The notes beneath the pieces were generated by a model, which searched no databases, was not told the DNA's origin, and saw nothing but the letters and a program-made list of their open reading frames with translations. A program made the position numbers and the translations under genes. A DNA stretch of 64,000 nucleotides from contig NZ_SPQQ01000004.1 of assembly GCF_004766045.1 (NCBI RefSeq), positions 310,001 through 374,000 of the forward strand. Direction: 5' to 3'. The DNA is from Desulfosporosinus fructosivorans (GTDB lineage: Bacteria; Bacillota; Desulfitobacteriia; Desulfitobacteriales; Desulfitobacteriaceae). Numbering within the stretch: position 1 is the first letter of the stretch; each line of letters begins with the position of its first letter. Positions 26,661 to 35,534 of the stretch are shown piece by piece.

Positions 26661-27427
26661 CTTTTGCGTTTAATGTGATAGATAAGTAGGATATATCCCC
26701 AAATTGTTGCCCTTATCCGCATTTTACTGACCCCTTTTTTCCGTTCATAATGAAGTTCTAAAGGGATTTCAGTCACGAGCTCGGCAAAAGGAGCAACTTT
26801 GAGTAGCAATTCAACCATTCCTGAGAAATTACGACTTTTAATTATATTTGGACCATATTGCCGAGTTCCTGCGAATAATATGGAAAGACGATAGGCACGA
26901 AAGCCACAAGAATAATCTCGAACTCCAGGTATAGGAGCAAAAAAGTGCATGAATTTTCCAGCTCCCCAGGATAGCCCCCTACGCCCCAAAGAGAGTCCAT
27001 GTTGTTCCCCACCTCGAACATAACGCGAGGCAATGACAAGATCAGCGCCCGAACAAATCTCCTTATACATCAAAGGAATTCGATCTGCGGGTTGAGTATT
27101 ATCGGCGTCCATTGTTATAACCATATCCGGGACTTCTTGGTTCAGTTGTCTTGTTGGTCCGTTGCGTTGTTTCTCGTTAAGGTTCATTACATACTGAAAA
27201 CCACTGTTTAAGGCCGCTCCAAGCCCCTGATTTTGATCGTGATTAACTCTGTGAATGTTATTATGGGTTTGCGCGTAGCTTTGGACAACATCCGGAGTAT
27301 TGTCTGTACTCCCATCATTGATGATAATGATCTGATGTGGGATTGGCACGCAGTTTTGTTCGATATCCTCTAGCAACGCTGGAAGTGCTGCGGCCTCATT
27401 ATATGCAGGTAAAACAATATATAGCAT
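26630..27427 (-). CDS. Family 2 glycosyltransferase (polyprenyl-phosphate sugar synthase-like)
   Basis: About 265 residues. MLYIVLPAYNEAAALPALLE is the GT-A N-terminus, IIINDGSTDNT and VITMDADNTQPADRI are the nucleotide-sugar and metal-binding motifs, and there is one weak C-terminal membrane segment. This resembles dolichol- or undecaprenyl-phosphate mannose/glucose synthases. Alternative start TTG 27436 is only 3 nt from AAAGGGGG, whereas ATG 27427 is 12 nt away. Either is possible. Confidence 0.82.
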   Translation of the reverse strand: MLYIVLPAYNEAAALPALLEDIEQNCVPIPHQIIIINDGSTDNTPDVVQSYAQTHNNIHRVNHDQNQGLGAALNSGFQYVMNLNEKQRNGPTRQLNQEVPDMVITMDADNTQPADRIPLMYKEICSGADLVIASRYVRGGEQHGLSLGRRGLSWGAGKFMHFFAPIPGVRDYSCGFRAYRLSILFAGTRQYGPNIIKSRNFSGMVELLLKVAPFAELVTEIPLELHYERKKGVSKMRIRATIWGYILLIYHIKRKRWNRLKWAEE

Positions 27428-27478
27428 ACTAAACAATGTCCCCCTTTCGGTACATCGTTAGTATGTACAAAGTAAGGT

Positions 27479-28018
27479 TCAATAAAACACTTTGCTGACA
27501 ATCCACACTGAGACAACTAAGCCTACGATATCTGCTAATAATCCCAACTTTAGAGCGTAACGGTACTTTTTGATTCCAACCGATCCAAAATACACGGTAA
27601 GTACAAAGAATGTAGTATCCGTACTCCCTTGGAGGGTCGATGCTAAACGGCCGATGAAGGAATCTGGTCCATGTTGATTAATCAGTTGTGTTGCTACACC
27701 TAACGCCCCAGACCCACTCAAGGGACGCATAATAGCCAAAGGAATAATCGAAGCGAAACTCGGATCCAACCCTAAAAGAGAGAAGAGTGGCTGTAACCAA
27801 TGCGACACTGTCTCGAGCGCTCCAGAATCCACGAAAACTCTTATAGACACTAACATTCCAATTAAAAAAGGGAGAATCCGCACACCCGTTTTAAAGCCTT
27901 CCTCCGCTCCCGCTACGAATGATTCATAGACAGGGACTTTGCGAAGGTAAGCCATTACTGGGATAAGTAACAAGAGCAATGGAATCGCCCAACGAGAAAT
28001 TTCGGCAATAAACTTCAT
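27479..28018 (-). CDS. spmB: Spore maturation protein B
   Basis: 179 residues, membrane protein with a Gate (nucleoside-recognition) domain: VAGAEEGFKTGVRILPFLIGML, IIPLAIMRPLSGSGALGVAT and GSTDTTFFVLTVYFGSVGIK are conserved in SpmB. Together with SpmA it is needed for spore core dehydration. The ATG at 28018 overlaps the spmA stop (ATGA) and follows GGAGGAG by 3 nt. A longer reading frame upstream lies inside spmA and is discounted. Confidence 0.9.
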   Translation of the reverse strand: MKFIAEISRWAIPLLLLLIPVMAYLRKVPVYESFVAGAEEGFKTGVRILPFLIGMLVSIRVFVDSGALETVSHWLQPLFSLLGLDPSFASIIPLAIMRPLSGSGALGVATQLINQHGPDSFIGRLASTLQGSTDTTFFVLTVYFGSVGIKKYRYALKLGLLADIVGLVVSVWIVSKVFY

Positions 28019-28596
28019 TTTCTCCTCCTGTGACGAATAAGGTAATCCACGATGATCGCGACGGTCATAGCACATCCAGTTGCGACGATTGTTGTGCCAA
28101 TAATTTCTGTTGGATTAACTGAATTTGCTTTAAGACGAACTCCAATAATTGTAGCAGGAATTAGGGTTATACATGAAGTATTTAAAGCTAGAAACGTTAT
28201 CATTGCAGGGCTTGCCACGTCGGGTGTCGGATTTTCCTTTTGGAGCTCCTGCATAGCCTTCAGCCCAAAAGGGGTAGCGGCATTCCCCAATCCCAATATA
28301 TTGGCACTTATATTCATGATAATGGCTCCCAGTGCAGGACTATCTGGCTTAAGGGATGGAAACAAGCGACGCACCGCTGGGCCAAATAAACGTGAAATCC
28401 CTCTAATAAAGCCAGCTTCCTCTGCCAAACGCATGAGTCCAAGCCACAAACTCATCACGCCGATTAGTTCAATAGCGACCTCTACCCCTAGTTCCGCCGC
28501 TTTCAGCGCCGATGTCGTTACACTTTCGACGTGTCCATTAAGCGCTGAAACAATGATTCCAGTTGCCAACATCACAAGCCAGATGAGATTAACCAT
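28015..28596 (-). CDS. spmA: Spore maturation protein A
   Basis: 193 residues, several membrane helices. ELIGVMSLWLGLMRLAEEAG, NISANILGLGNAATPFGLKA and FLALNTSCITLIPATIIGVR are the SpmA Gate-domain signatures. The length is normal and an AGGGGGGTGG site precedes the ATG. It forms an operon with spmB. Confidence 0.92.
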   Translation of the reverse strand: MVNLIWLVMLATGIIVSALNGHVESVTTSALKAAELGVEVAIELIGVMSLWLGLMRLAEEAGFIRGISRLFGPAVRRLFPSLKPDSPALGAIIMNISANILGLGNAATPFGLKAMQELQKENPTPDVASPAMITFLALNTSCITLIPATIIGVRLKANSVNPTEIIGTTIVATGCAMTVAIIVDYLIRHRRRK

Positions 28597-28638
28597 TTCC
28601 CACCCCCCTGCCTAAAAGTATGAAAAGGACATGCAAAA

Positions 28639-28661
28639 AAGAACGAGATATTCTCGTTCTT
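28639..28661 (-). terminator. Terminator after ytfJ
   Basis: AAGAACGAGA-TAT-TCTCGTTCTT with six U on the minus strand. It separates ytfI-ytfJ from spmAB. Confidence 0.75.
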
Positions 28662-28705
28662 CTTTACTTATCCCTATTATCTTTTCAATAATACGATCCA
28701 ATCGT

Positions 28706-29140
28706 TTAGTCACGGGCAATGATAATGTCGTCCGAAGGTCTCTTCTTCTTTTGAAACATTCCCGTAACCCTGTCTAACACGTCAGGAATTGCATCGATCA
28801 ACCGGTCAACTACCACGTTACCGTCAACAGGTAGGAGTCGTATATTCCCGTTACCTACAACCAAGAACCCAACAGGTTGCACCGACACCCCAGCTCCTGC
28901 ACCGCCTCCAAAGGGAAGTGCCGGTGCTTGTCCACCCGTATTGACATTTTCTTTATTGTCGTCCGCTGGTGCAAACTCACTACCGCCTGCTGCGAAACCA
29001 CAAGAAACCCTTGAGATTGGAATTATCACGGATCCATCATGAGTTTCTACTGGATCTCCAACAATCGTATTGACATCAACAATTTGTTGGATGCTTTCCA
29101 TGGCTGTTTTCATCAATGATTCAATCGGATGATTACCCAT
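28706..29140 (-). CDS. ytfJ: Sporulation protein YtfJ (GerW family)
   Basis: About 144 residues. SLMKTAMESIQQIVDVNTIV, the DGSVIIPISRVSCGFAAGG core, the glycine-rich PFGGGAGAGVSVQPVGFLVV and RLLPVD match YtfJ/GerW, a forespore protein needed for germination responses in bacilli. ATG 29140 lies 10 nt from GGGGG; ATG 29146 lies 4 nt from it. It follows the DUF2953 gene directly, as ytfI-ytfJ do in Bacillus. Confidence 0.9.
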   Translation of the reverse strand: MGNHPIESLMKTAMESIQQIVDVNTIVGDPVETHDGSVIIPISRVSCGFAAGGSEFAPADDNKENVNTGGQAPALPFGGGAGAGVSVQPVGFLVVGNGNIRLLPVDGNVVVDRLIDAIPDVLDRVTGMFQKKKRPSDDIIIARD

Positions 29141-29147
29141 GTGCATG

Positions 29148-29792
29148 TTACCCCCTTATACCCCGCCTTAACGTTCTCAATACGTTAAATCCTACAAAAA
29201 TAATATGGCCTATTCTTAATTGGAATATGCATCGAATATCACATAAAAACCCTGCTTTCTTAAATGTTGGAACCACTACCAAAGCTGGTCTTTTGACCTC
29301 GACTGTCACTTGTTGATAAAGATGGGAAAGAGCAAAACCCAACATAGTCCAAAATGTTCCTGCTGCAATCGCTGTTTGAGCCGCATCCGGAAAACCGATT
29401 TCTATCCGCCAGTTAATTCCCTTACAATGAATTCCCTTGTAAAATTGCTGTTTTATCCGATTAATACGTCGCAACAAACGGGGAATATTTAGCCAAAACC
29501 GAAACAACCACCCTCTCCGAATATAGCGAATACGTGCTTTTTTAGTTGCTTTACGCGTCCCGCCCTTTGCTATTGCTACCTGTTCGATTTCGACCTGTGG
29601 TCCTTTCTCCCATTCTAATTGGAGGGTTGGTATTTGAAATTGAGTATGCCATAATCCATGAAAGGCACGAAAATCGATTTCAATATGATCTTCCTCTTCG
29701 ATACGTCTGTATCTAAAATCTACTTCTGCTTTTAAAGTTAGACTAAGTAGCAGTAGCATTGTCATGGCGAGCAAGAACGCTAAAATCCGCAC
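29148..29792 (-). CDS. ytfI: DUF2953 family membrane protein (YtfI-like)
   Basis: 214 residues. An N-terminal membrane anchor (ILAFLLAMTMLLLLSLTL), then a beta-rich domain, a very basic middle (KATKKARIRYIRRGWLF), and FWTMLGFALSHLYQQVTVEV. The family is widespread in spore formers next to ytfJ. The start is GTG 29792 with GGAGGGG nearby. The function is not known. Confidence 0.8.
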   Translation of the reverse strand: MRILAFLLAMTMLLLLSLTLKAEVDFRYRRIEEEDHIEIDFRAFHGLWHTQFQIPTLQLEWEKGPQVEIEQVAIAKGGTRKATKKARIRYIRRGWLFRFWLNIPRLLRRINRIKQQFYKGIHCKGINWRIEIGFPDAAQTAIAAGTFWTMLGFALSHLYQQVTVEVKRPALVVVPTFKKAGFLCDIRCIFQLRIGHIIFVGFNVLRTLRRGIRG

Positions 29793-30018
29793 CAGTACCC
29801 CTCCGAACTCAAATGGTCGTCTTCAAGACAATCTCTAAAAAGGTAAGATACCCTATTTCGAGGATTATTATGCACCAAGCTTTCCTTACTTTCTTACGAG
29901 TTAAGGTCACTATAATTTCAAGAATGGTAAAAAGTTCTTTTGTACCCCCTTAAAGAGGCTCCCTCCTGCGTATATGTTTAGAGAGGTCTTTCGCAGTGAA
30001 CAAAGGAGGAACCAAAAT

Positions 30019-30363
30019 TTGAAAGAACTAAAATTTAGGGTTTGGGACAGGATTCAGGAGAAAATGTTAATACCACAAGCCATAAGTTTTGATACGCATA
30101 GTTCAGTTCCATTTGCAGTGAGTGTACCTGGTAAATCGTGGGAACAGATCGGGAAATTTCAACTGCTTCAGTGGACTGGTCTTTCTGATCAAAACGGGAA
30201 AGATGTGTATGAAGGCGATTTAGTTAAAATCTCATCTGTTATTTACAAAATTATTTGGAATGAAATGCTAGCAGCTTTCGAACTAATAGAACAAGGGAGT
30301 TCCAACAGGTGCGACCTAAGTACAGTTCCAACCGGTTTCGTTATAGGCAATGAGTTTCAGTGA
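30019..30363 (+). CDS. YopX-family phage protein
   Basis: 114 residues. LKELKFRVWDRIQEKMLIP followed by LLQWTGLSDQNGKDVYEGDL is the characteristic YopX pattern, a small phage-encoded family of unknown role. AAAGGAGG is 9 nt from the TTG at 30019, so that start is preferred over an ATG at 29974 with no ribosome site. It is the first gene of the accessory segment and probably a prophage remnant, since no other phage gene is near. Confidence 0.78.
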   Translation: MKELKFRVWDRIQEKMLIPQAISFDTHSSVPFAVSVPGKSWEQIGKFQLLQWTGLSDQNGKDVYEGDLVKISSVIYKIIWNEMLAAFELIEQGSSNRCDLSTVPTGFVIGNEFQ

Positions 30364-30730
30364 TTCGTTTAAGCTATTGACAGTGATCAATGGCTTTTTT
30401 CATTTGAGCATAACATCCTAATTTAAGTTTGTTGAATAATCTACTTTATGATAAGCAAATTAAGACTTAAGCAGATAGCCAATACGCAAATGAATAGAGT
30501 TGCTTACGACTTGGAGTAAAGAAACAAATTGGGAGATATTGTTGAACATTAAGAAAAAATTACCATACAGCTCATTAAGTCATTGGGCTACAATAGAGCG
30601 ATTAGATATTCAAAAGAGGATAAGGCTTTAACTATGGAGAACCCTATCTATAAGAACGGTACTAATATTATCTAGGCCGGGCATTGCTGAAGCAGCAGAG
30701 AAAAAATCAATATGAGACAGGAGAAAAAGA
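30364..30730. other. Intergenic stretch without recognisable gene
   Basis: 367 nt, AT-rich. Short open stretches are present (for example near 30555-30635) but none starts with a ribosome site. It may contain eroded coding sequence. A GGAG site near 30720 serves the GH20 gene. Confidence 0.3.
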
Positions 30731-32656
30731 ATGTACCTTATCCCATTGCCAAGCAAGCTTACTGCACAAGATGGATTATTTTTGATAGACCACTATACTG
30801 CCATCGTGTTAGATGAGGCTCAAGATGACACTGATTTAGAAACAGCAAAGCTATTGCAACTGGAAATTAAAAAGGTTATCGCCATGACGCTGCCCATTAA
30901 AAAGGTGTTACGAAGTGCGGGAACACTTGCTGAAAACTGCATTTACTTTGAATATGATGACATGGATGGAAAAAAAGAAGCCTACCGGCTGACTGTAAGC
31001 TCCCATAAAATCACCATTTCTGCTTGTTCCAACCGTGGATTCCTATATGGGGCAGCAACGTTAATTCAACTATGCAGGCTATCCCGTGGGGAAATTGGCT
31101 GTGTGGATATTGCCGATGAACCATCCTATGCTAACAGAGGTTATATGCTTGATGTTAGCCGGGGAAGGGTGCCCACTATGGACAGTCTGAAAGCACTGGT
31201 CGATCGGTTGGCACTCTATAAAATTAATCAACTTCAGTTATACATGGAAAACTGTTTACGCTTAGATGGCTTTGAAGAGATTTGGTCACAGACTGATCCT
31301 TTTAACCCAGAAGAAATTCTAGAGTTAGATTCTTATTGCAATGTGAGAGGCATTGAACTCGTACCCTGCATAGCAACCTTTGGCCATTTGTATGATTTAC
31401 TCCGTTCAGAGGGCTTTGGTAAATACAGAGAAATGGATGACACTAGTCCCGGTGAGACCTTCACTTGGTATAACCGCATGAGATACCACATCATCAATGT
31501 GTCAGACCCCGATAGCTTGACTCTTATCAAGGGAATTCTTGACCAATATATGCCTTTGTTTCGCAGCAATAAAATAAACATTTGTTGTGATGAAACATTT
31601 GATTTGGGCAAGGGGAAAAGCGCTTCCATGGCTCAGAAAATGGATTACGGTGAGATGTATCTTTGTTATGTCAATCAGTTAGTGGAATATCTCCAGAACA
31701 AAGGGAAAGATGTCATGATTTGGGGAGATATTGTGAAGAGCCATCCCGAACATCTGGGTAATCTGAATGCACAGGTTACCTGCCTGAACTGGTATTACGA
31801 GTATGGTGCTACGGACGAAACTGTTAAAATTTTTTCTGACAAAGGCTTGAAGCAATATGTATGTCCTAGCGTATCCGGGTACAGCCGATTGGTGAATGCC
31901 TATGACATGAGTTTCACCAACATTCGAGATATGGCGAAGTTAGGTAATGAATATCATGCCGAAGGGTTTTTAAATACCGACTGGGGGGATTGTGGCCACA
32001 TCAATATGCCTTCTCTTGCCATTCCTGGTATGATTTACGGTGCAGCACAAGGTTGGAACGTGAAGGACGATAGAGATTTCGCTACCATAGACCAGGCTAT
32101 TTCTTTGGTGGAATACGAAGACCCGGGGAAAAGTCTGGTGGGACTACTGCGTGAACTTTCACATCAAGATATCATCATTTTTAATAATTTAGCATTTTTC
32201 AGGGATTACAAGATCTACAATCAGACCTACCAAGATTTTGGCATCAGCCTGTATGAAAAAGCAAAAGAGGAAATCATGCAAGCTTCCGAAGATCAGCTTA
32301 AGACCGCCGTCACCAGATGTTCGGAAATCTTTAATTCTCTTAAACAAAATAACATGGGTTCCTATGCAGACCACCAAGAAGAGATGTTAGAGTATTATCT
32401 TGCTGCTCGGGGTGTAGCACTGATGCAAGAATTGACGTTGGTCATTAAAGAACGTGAATATGGGCAAGATGTCCGTCCGCTGGATGCTCCCTATGAGCTG
32501 GCTGCTAAACTGGAATTCTGGCTAATGGACTACTGTCAGTCGTGGAGAACTGGTAGTCGCGAAAGTGAATTACATCGCATCAAAGAATTTGTCGGTCAAA
32601 TCTGTTCCATCCTCAGAAAGTATTGTAAAGTTCCATTGATAAAAATCAATTCCTGA
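30731..32656 (+). CDS. Family 20 glycoside hydrolase (beta-N-acetylhexosaminidase-like)
   Basis: 641 residues. An N-terminal alpha/beta domain (residues 1-130) leads into a TIM barrel beginning RGYMLDVSRGRVPTMDSLKA. KINICCDETFDLG near residue 280 supplies the Asp-Glu catalytic pair of GH20 (usually HIGGDE), followed by MIWGDIVKSHPE. The C-terminal 200 residues are helical. There is no signal peptide, so it is probably cytoplasmic, acting on small N-acetylhexosamine glycosides. GGAG precedes the ATG by 9 nt. It lies in the accessory segment with no sugar transporter nearby. The substrate is inferred. Confidence 0.8.
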   Translation: MYLIPLPSKLTAQDGLFLIDHYTAIVLDEAQDDTDLETAKLLQLEIKKVIAMTLPIKKVLRSAGTLAENCIYFEYDDMDGKKEAYRLTVSSHKITISACSNRGFLYGAATLIQLCRLSRGEIGCVDIADEPSYANRGYMLDVSRGRVPTMDSLKALVDRLALYKINQLQLYMENCLRLDGFEEIWSQTDPFNPEEILELDSYCNVRGIELVPCIATFGHLYDLLRSEGFGKYREMDDTSPGETFTWYNRMRYHIINVSDPDSLTLIKGILDQYMPLFRSNKINICCDETFDLGKGKSASMAQKMDYGEMYLCYVNQLVEYLQNKGKDVMIWGDIVKSHPEHLGNLNAQVTCLNWYYEYGATDETVKIFSDKGLKQYVCPSVSGYSRLVNAYDMSFTNIRDMAKLGNEYHAEGFLNTDWGDCGHINMPSLAIPGMIYGAAQGWNVKDDRDFATIDQAISLVEYEDPGKSLVGLLRELSHQDIIIFNNLAFFRDYKIYNQTYQDFGISLYEKAKEEIMQASEDQLKTAVTRCSEIFNSLKQNNMGSYADHQEEMLEYYLAARGVALMQELTLVIKEREYGQDVRPLDAPYELAAKLEFWLMDYCQSWRTGSRESELHRIKEFVGQICSILRKYCKVPLIKINS

Positions 32657-32684
32657 ATTCACAGCAATGAAAAGTTGAGTACGG

Positions 32685-32720
32685 GTACCACTCCCAACTT
32701 ACAAGAAGTGGGAGTGGTAC
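32685..32720. terminator. Convergent terminator
   Basis: GTACCACTCCCA and TGGGAGTGGTAC form a 12-bp stem, with inner CTT/AAG pairs, between the GH20 gene and the DUF1287 gene. Confidence 0.7.
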
Positions 32721-32732
32721 AAAATAGATAAA

Positions 32733-33434
32733 CTAAAGCTTCGGAAATCGGAAATGGCCAGTAATTTTAGAGGGCCAGCTTATTAGTTGATCCGTTTCGC
32801 TTGCTATTGGTCCAGCATTATGCAGAATATATGGAACGCCGTCCTTGCGACGTTTATCAGAAACTATAGCAATATGTTCGTGTGGGTAGTCGTATGTGAC
32901 TATATCCCCGGCCTGCCACTGGTAAAGATTTTCTATGTCACTGGGTTTTATCTCCTTAGTAAGTTCCGTTCCATACCTACGGAAGTAAACGATAAGATTT
33001 GGCACGCGACGAAAATCTATGTTTGGATCTGGCGAACCTTCAACACGAGGATATTTTGACAAGTTCTCTCGAATGTCTTTATCCACTAAGGCCTTTAGAT
33101 CGTAACCAGCGTCACGCATTGCCCTCCACACTACGTCTGTGCATACTCCTTCATTATCTGGAGGGAGTCCCCCTTGATAGTAAGCACTACGATACTGGGG
33201 TTTTCTGATTACTTCCGCCCTAGCTCCATTAGCAAGGTCCTTCAGATCATTCACACCATCGTTATCTTTATCACTTGGACAAGAAACATCTGGAACATCA
33301 AGGGACTGTTCCAATGGCAATGGTAATTTGTCTAAAGAGGGTGATCTTTCAAATCCCATCCATATAACAAAAACAATAAGTATAGAAATAACAAGGAAGA
33401 TACCTAGCTTAACAAAGCGTTTCAGAATAATCAC
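32733..33434 (-). CDS. DUF1287 family membrane-anchored protein
   Basis: About 230 residues. One N-terminal membrane helix (LGIFLVISILIVFVIWMGF) precedes an outside domain with CPSDKDNDGVNDLKDLANGA (a calcium-loop-like DKDNDG), GVCTDVVWRAMRDAG with a cysteine, HEHIAIVSDKR and ILHNAGP with histidines. That Cys-His layout resembles NlpC/P60-type amidases, so a wall hydrolase role is possible, but the family is uncharacterised. The start is not firmly fixed, since the GAGGTGAT site overlaps the GTG at 33434. Confidence 0.7.
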   Translation of the reverse strand: MIILKRFVKLGIFLVISILIVFVIWMGFERSPSLDKLPLPLEQSLDVPDVSCPSDKDNDGVNDLKDLANGARAEVIRKPQYRSAYYQGGLPPDNEGVCTDVVWRAMRDAGYDLKALVDKDIRENLSKYPRVEGSPDPNIDFRRVPNLIVYFRRYGTELTKEIKPSDIENLYQWQAGDIVTYDYPHEHIAIVSDKRRKDGVPYILHNAGPIASETDQLISWPSKITGHFRFPKL

Positions 33435-33534
33435 CTCACAATTTAAGCACTATTTCATTATCTCTTACAAAATCAAACAAGTTATAATCCTGACTTTCAC
33501 GAACAATAAGCACTATTAATACGTGTTAAGAGTA

Positions 33535-33948
33535 TTATCCTAAGGGCTTGCGCGTCATAAATCTTGATTCAACGCTTTCAAAACCAAACTTTTCGTACAA
33601 TTCATGCGCATCTCTGGTTACTAAAGAGCTCCTGATATTTTGGAACTCCGGGGTTTCAAGAATACATACTATTAGTTTCTTCCCCAGTCCTTTCCCCCTA
33701 TGATTCCTATCTATATATACATCGCAAATCCAAACTATGGTTGAATAGTCAGACACGACCCGCGCAAAACCAACCAATTCTTCTTCATGATACACTCCAT
33801 AACAAAATGAATTTATTATAGTTCTTTCAATAAGCTCTTTCGATCTATCCCTAGCCCAATAGCTATCCGACAAAAACTCCTTAACCCGCTCCGCCGAAAG
33901 CAAAGATTTATCAGTATTTATCATATAACCTTCAAATTCCCATTTCAT
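33535..33948 (-). CDS. GNAT family N-acetyltransferase
   Basis: 137 residues. The GNAT core is present: VGFARVVSDYSTIVWICDVY (beta4), DRNHRGKGLGKKLI (acetyl-CoA pyrophosphate loop Q/RxxGxG/A) and DAHELYEKFGF (beta6-alpha4). ATG 33948 follows GGGGGAT by about 6 nt. The in-frame ATG at 33978 lacks a site. The acceptor is unknown. Part of the AT-rich accessory segment. Confidence 0.82.
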   Translation of the reverse strand: MKWEFEGYMINTDKSLLSAERVKEFLSDSYWARDRSKELIERTIINSFCYGVYHEEELVGFARVVSDYSTIVWICDVYIDRNHRGKGLGKKLIVCILETPEFQNIRSSLVTRDAHELYEKFGFESVESRFMTRKPLG

Positions 33949-34074
33949 TTTAAATCCCCCAATTATGTATCCACCCATGCCCTGCTTCCGTCCCCTAATT
34001 TAGAGGCGACATGGACCAAGCCCCCTATAATTACTCAAGCACTTAATTAAGATCGAAGCTGAATAAGGATAGTG

Positions 34075-34781
34075 TTAATTAATGATTGTATACTTTTCTA
34101 AAATACCATTAATTATTTCCCTATCTCCACAATTCACTTTCAACTTAATTTTTGGGTTATCTAGTTTGAAAAATTTATCAATTCTCTTTTGTTGTAGTGT
34201 AATTTCTAAAATACAATACTCTCCTTTTCTAAAAAATTCATTTTTATTATAACTTCTCCACCTATAGCTAATTACTTTATCCCAATTAAATAGGTAATCA
34301 TTATAAAGTATTCCATTTTCATAAATTACATTTTGCTGCCATCCTCTATACAAATATACAAAATTGAGCAAGCAAGTGATCCAAAAATCTCAAGTAACAT
34401 ACGTACTAAATTATTTTTATAATGAACTATCGTAATAAGTTCGTTTAACATATTGTTTTCAACAAAATGCTTTCTTAAAATCTCCAAATATTCAACATCC
34501 AATAATTGAAAAATACTATTTATATAGCCTTTATTCAATAAATAATACAGCTTGTATGAACTATCAAAAAATAAGCTAAAAAATATGATTAATAATAACA
34601 ACCATGCAAATCCATCTATAAAATTATATAAATTTCTATTTATCCTAATAATTTCTTCATTTTTTCTTTTTCTCTTATAAAATTGACTCATAAAAATTCG
34701 AGTAAAAATAAGAACATTAATTATAACAATGAAAAAAATAAGATAAGCTACTTTATCAATCATATAGAAAACCTTCTTCAT
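34075..34781 (-). pseudogene. Membrane protein gene with DUF5673-like C-terminus, probably frameshifted
   Basis: Two overlapping reading frames (34326-34781, then 34075-34371) look like halves of one protein. The first encodes two membrane regions (VAYLIFFIVIINVLIFTRIF; FAWLLLLIIFFSLFF). The second encodes NVIYENGILYNDYLFNWDKV, as in DUF5673 proteins, which normally follow membrane segments. The sequences run in parallel between 34326 and 34371, where one base gained or lost would join them. The region is very AT-rich, unlike its surroundings. A sequencing error is also possible. Confidence 0.5.
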
Positions 34782-34921
34782 TATTAATCATGACCTTTTT
34801 GAAATTTTCTCATTATTACTCTTCTTCGTCGTAAAAAGCCAAATACCTCCTAGATATTGTTAAATATTAAAGTATTCGTCACCAGTGTACTTTTGCGAGA
34901 AAGAGAGTCATCAAGACACAG

Positions 34922-34967
34922 AAAAGGGCTGTACAGTCTAGTCTTACTAGTTTGTACAGCCCTTTTT
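34922..34967. terminator. Terminator of the trpS-scpA-scpB unit
   Basis: AAAAGGGCTGTACA and TGTACAGCCCTTTTT pair 14 bp around a 17-nt loop, 14 nt after the scpB stop. Confidence 0.8.
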
Positions 34968-34980
34968 GTTGGCAAATTGC

Positions 34981-35529
34981 CTACTCTTCGGCACTTGCCA
35001 CCTCATCTTCACTAAGCAAACCTTCTTCAAGGTTCGGCATATCCTCTAAGGAACGCAAGCCGAAATGAAGAAGGAATTGTTCAGTCGTAGCGTATAGGAT
35101 GGGGCGCCCAGGACCGTCCTTACGACCTACGTCTTTTACTAGTCCCTTTTCCACTAAAGTCGCTAAAGCCCGATCGGATTGAACACCTCTGATGAAATCC
35201 ACTTCTCCACGAGTCACCGGCTGTTTGTAAGCAATGATAGACAGCACTTCAAGTGCAGCATTGGAGAGGGCATGCGTTGGTTGTTTATAAAGAATTTCGA
35301 CATAGCGGGCAACTTCTGGCTTAGTGCCTAATATATATCCCCCATTGATTTCAAGCAGTTTCAATCCACAGGAATCCACAGTATATCGGTTTTTCAGCAC
35401 CAGCATCAGTTCTTCAACCTTCAATAGGTCCAACTCAAGAATCTCTCCAAGCACTTCAGACGTTAGCGGCTCTTTGGCTACAAACAACAAGGCTTCTAAC
35501 GCCGCCGTTTCCGGTTCACGAAACAGCAT
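34981..35529 (-). CDS. scpB: Segregation and condensation protein B
   Basis: About 182 residues. EPETAALEALLFVAKEPLTS, IAYKQPVTRGEVDFIRGVQS and GLVKDVGRKDGPGRPILYAT are canonical ScpB motifs (tandem winged helices). It joins SMC and ScpA in chromosome condensation. ATG 35529 has GAGGAG 8 nt upstream. A longer frame up to 35559 overlaps scpA. Confidence 0.93.
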   Translation of the reverse strand: MLFREPETAALEALLFVAKEPLTSEVLGEILELDLLKVEELMLVLKNRYTVDSCGLKLLEINGGYILGTKPEVARYVEILYKQPTHALSNAALEVLSIIAYKQPVTRGEVDFIRGVQSDRALATLVEKGLVKDVGRKDGPGRPILYATTEQFLLHFGLRSLEDMPNLEEGLLSEDEVASAEE

Positions 35530-35534
35530 TTTAT

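Noticed and set aside
28052..28615. 187-codon plus-strand frame antisense to spmA
   Set aside because: No ribosome site, and SpmA on the other strand has clear family motifs. It is an artefact of codon bias, as is the 121-codon frame opposite permease 1 at 22039-22404.
29974..30363. Complete prophage at the accessory segment
   Set aside because: Only one YopX-like gene. No integrase, terminase, capsid, tail or lysis genes are present.
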